Positions 7,500-7,784 of a stretch of 7,784 bases of DNA are shown piece after piece (the stretch's first letter is position 1; each line of letters begins with the position of its first letter). The notes under the pieces were generated by a model that saw only the letters and a program-made list of their open reading frames with translations, was not told the DNA's origin and did no database searches. The position numbers were made by a program, and so were the translations under genes. The stretch comes from an uncultured Anaerolineaceae bacterium (GTDB lineage Bacteria > Chloroflexota > Anaerolineae > Promineifilales > Promineifilaceae). The DNA lies in assembly GCA_937967805.1 (NCBI GenBank), contig CALBTC010000071.1, positions 1 through 7,784 of the forward strand, written 5' to 3'.

Positions 7500-7554
7500 A
7501 GTAACCAACGAATGAATGACTAAAAAATTCGTTATTTACTCAAATTCGTTGTTG
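7486..7554. repeat. Palindromic repeat, right copy flanking the GxxExxY gene
   Basis: Arms of 28 bases (7486-7513 and 7527-7554) flank a 13-base loop. They have the same consensus as the left copy at 6599, again varying mainly at the same two dinucleotides. The left arm overlaps the last codons and the TAA stop of the GxxExxY gene. The right arm ends 10 bases before the purK ATG, so it occupies the place where a purK ribosome binding site would be expected. Confidence 0.92.
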
Positions 7555-7564
7555 TCAACAAAAA

Positions 7565-7784
7565 ATGAGTGAGCAAATTCTGTCAATCCTGCCTCCAGCC
7601 ACAATTGGTATTTTAGGCAGCGGTCAGCTAGGACGCATGCTGGCTTTGGCAGCACGGTCGTATGCCTACCACATCCACGTCTTTTCTCCAGAAGCTAACT
7701 CCCCCACCGGCCAGGTGGCCGACCGGGAAGTTGTGGCGGCGTATGACGATTTGGACGCCGTGCGCAAATTTGCTCGCAGCGTGA
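7565..7784 (+). CDS. purK: N5-carboxyaminoimidazole ribonucleotide synthase, N-terminal part (cut by the window edge)
   Basis: The reading frame is open to the right edge, giving 73 codons. The product begins MSEQILSILPPATIGILGSGQLGRMLALAARS. IGILGSGQLGRM (14-25) is the PurK N-terminal nucleotide-fold motif (usually GGGQLGRM). HVFSPEANSPTGQVAD (37-52) and VVAAYDDLDAVRKFA (56-70) continue the family pattern. PurK is an ATP-grasp enzyme that carboxylates AIR with bicarbonate to N5-CAIR, the substrate of PurE. The ATG at 7565 has no Shine-Dalgarno site. The preceding bases are an A-rich stretch after the palindromic repeat. The gene is separated from purE by about 2 kb holding two unrelated genes. 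Its ATP-grasp domain would lie beyond the window. Confidence 0.93.
   Translation, partial: MSEQILSILPPATIGILGSGQLGRMLALAARSYAYHIHVFSPEANSPTGQVADREVVAAYDDLDAVRKFARSV

Overview
This window is part of a bacterial de novo purine biosynthesis cluster. Every gene lies on the + strand, in the order purL (fused FGAM synthase) - purC - purE - a Na+/Ca2+-type antiporter - a tandem GxxExxY protein - purK (cut by the right edge). The DNA is GC-rich and dense in genes. The organism is not named by any decisive marker. The single-chain PurS-PurS-PurL-PurQ enzyme, the Ade1-type PurC and the abundance of short tandem and palindromic repeats would fit an environmental Chloroflexota (Anaerolineae-like) bacterium, but that is an inference from memory.

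Layout: 1-76 is a short leader with a small hairpin and a good Shine-Dalgarno site. 77-3946 encodes a 1289-residue FGAM synthase carrying its own glutaminase domain. 4018-4983 is SAICAR synthase and 5054-5554 is N5-CAIR mutase. After a 116-base gap, 5671-6597 is a membrane cation antiporter. 6693-7499 is a two-domain GxxExxY (PD-(D/E)XK-like) protein bracketed by two copies of a palindromic repeat. 7565 to the right edge is the N-terminal part of PurK.

Pathway: PurL makes FGAM from FGAR. PurK and PurE convert AIR through N5-CAIR to CAIR, and PurC makes SAICAR from CAIR. The antiporter and the GxxExxY protein have no obvious role in this pathway, and they separate purE from its partner purK.

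The most unusual content is repetitive. Arrays with 7- or 8-base periods occur between genes and also inside purL. Four heptamer arrays and one weaker octamer array are translated in frame at domain borders or loops of the enzyme. Four of the five gene junctions hold an imperfect palindrome that begins at or within a few bases of the upstream stop codon. Separately, the palindromic octamer ACGGCCGT occurs 13 times, against roughly 0.1-0.2 expected, in all three codon phases. This resembles the behaviour of HIP1 in cyanobacteria.
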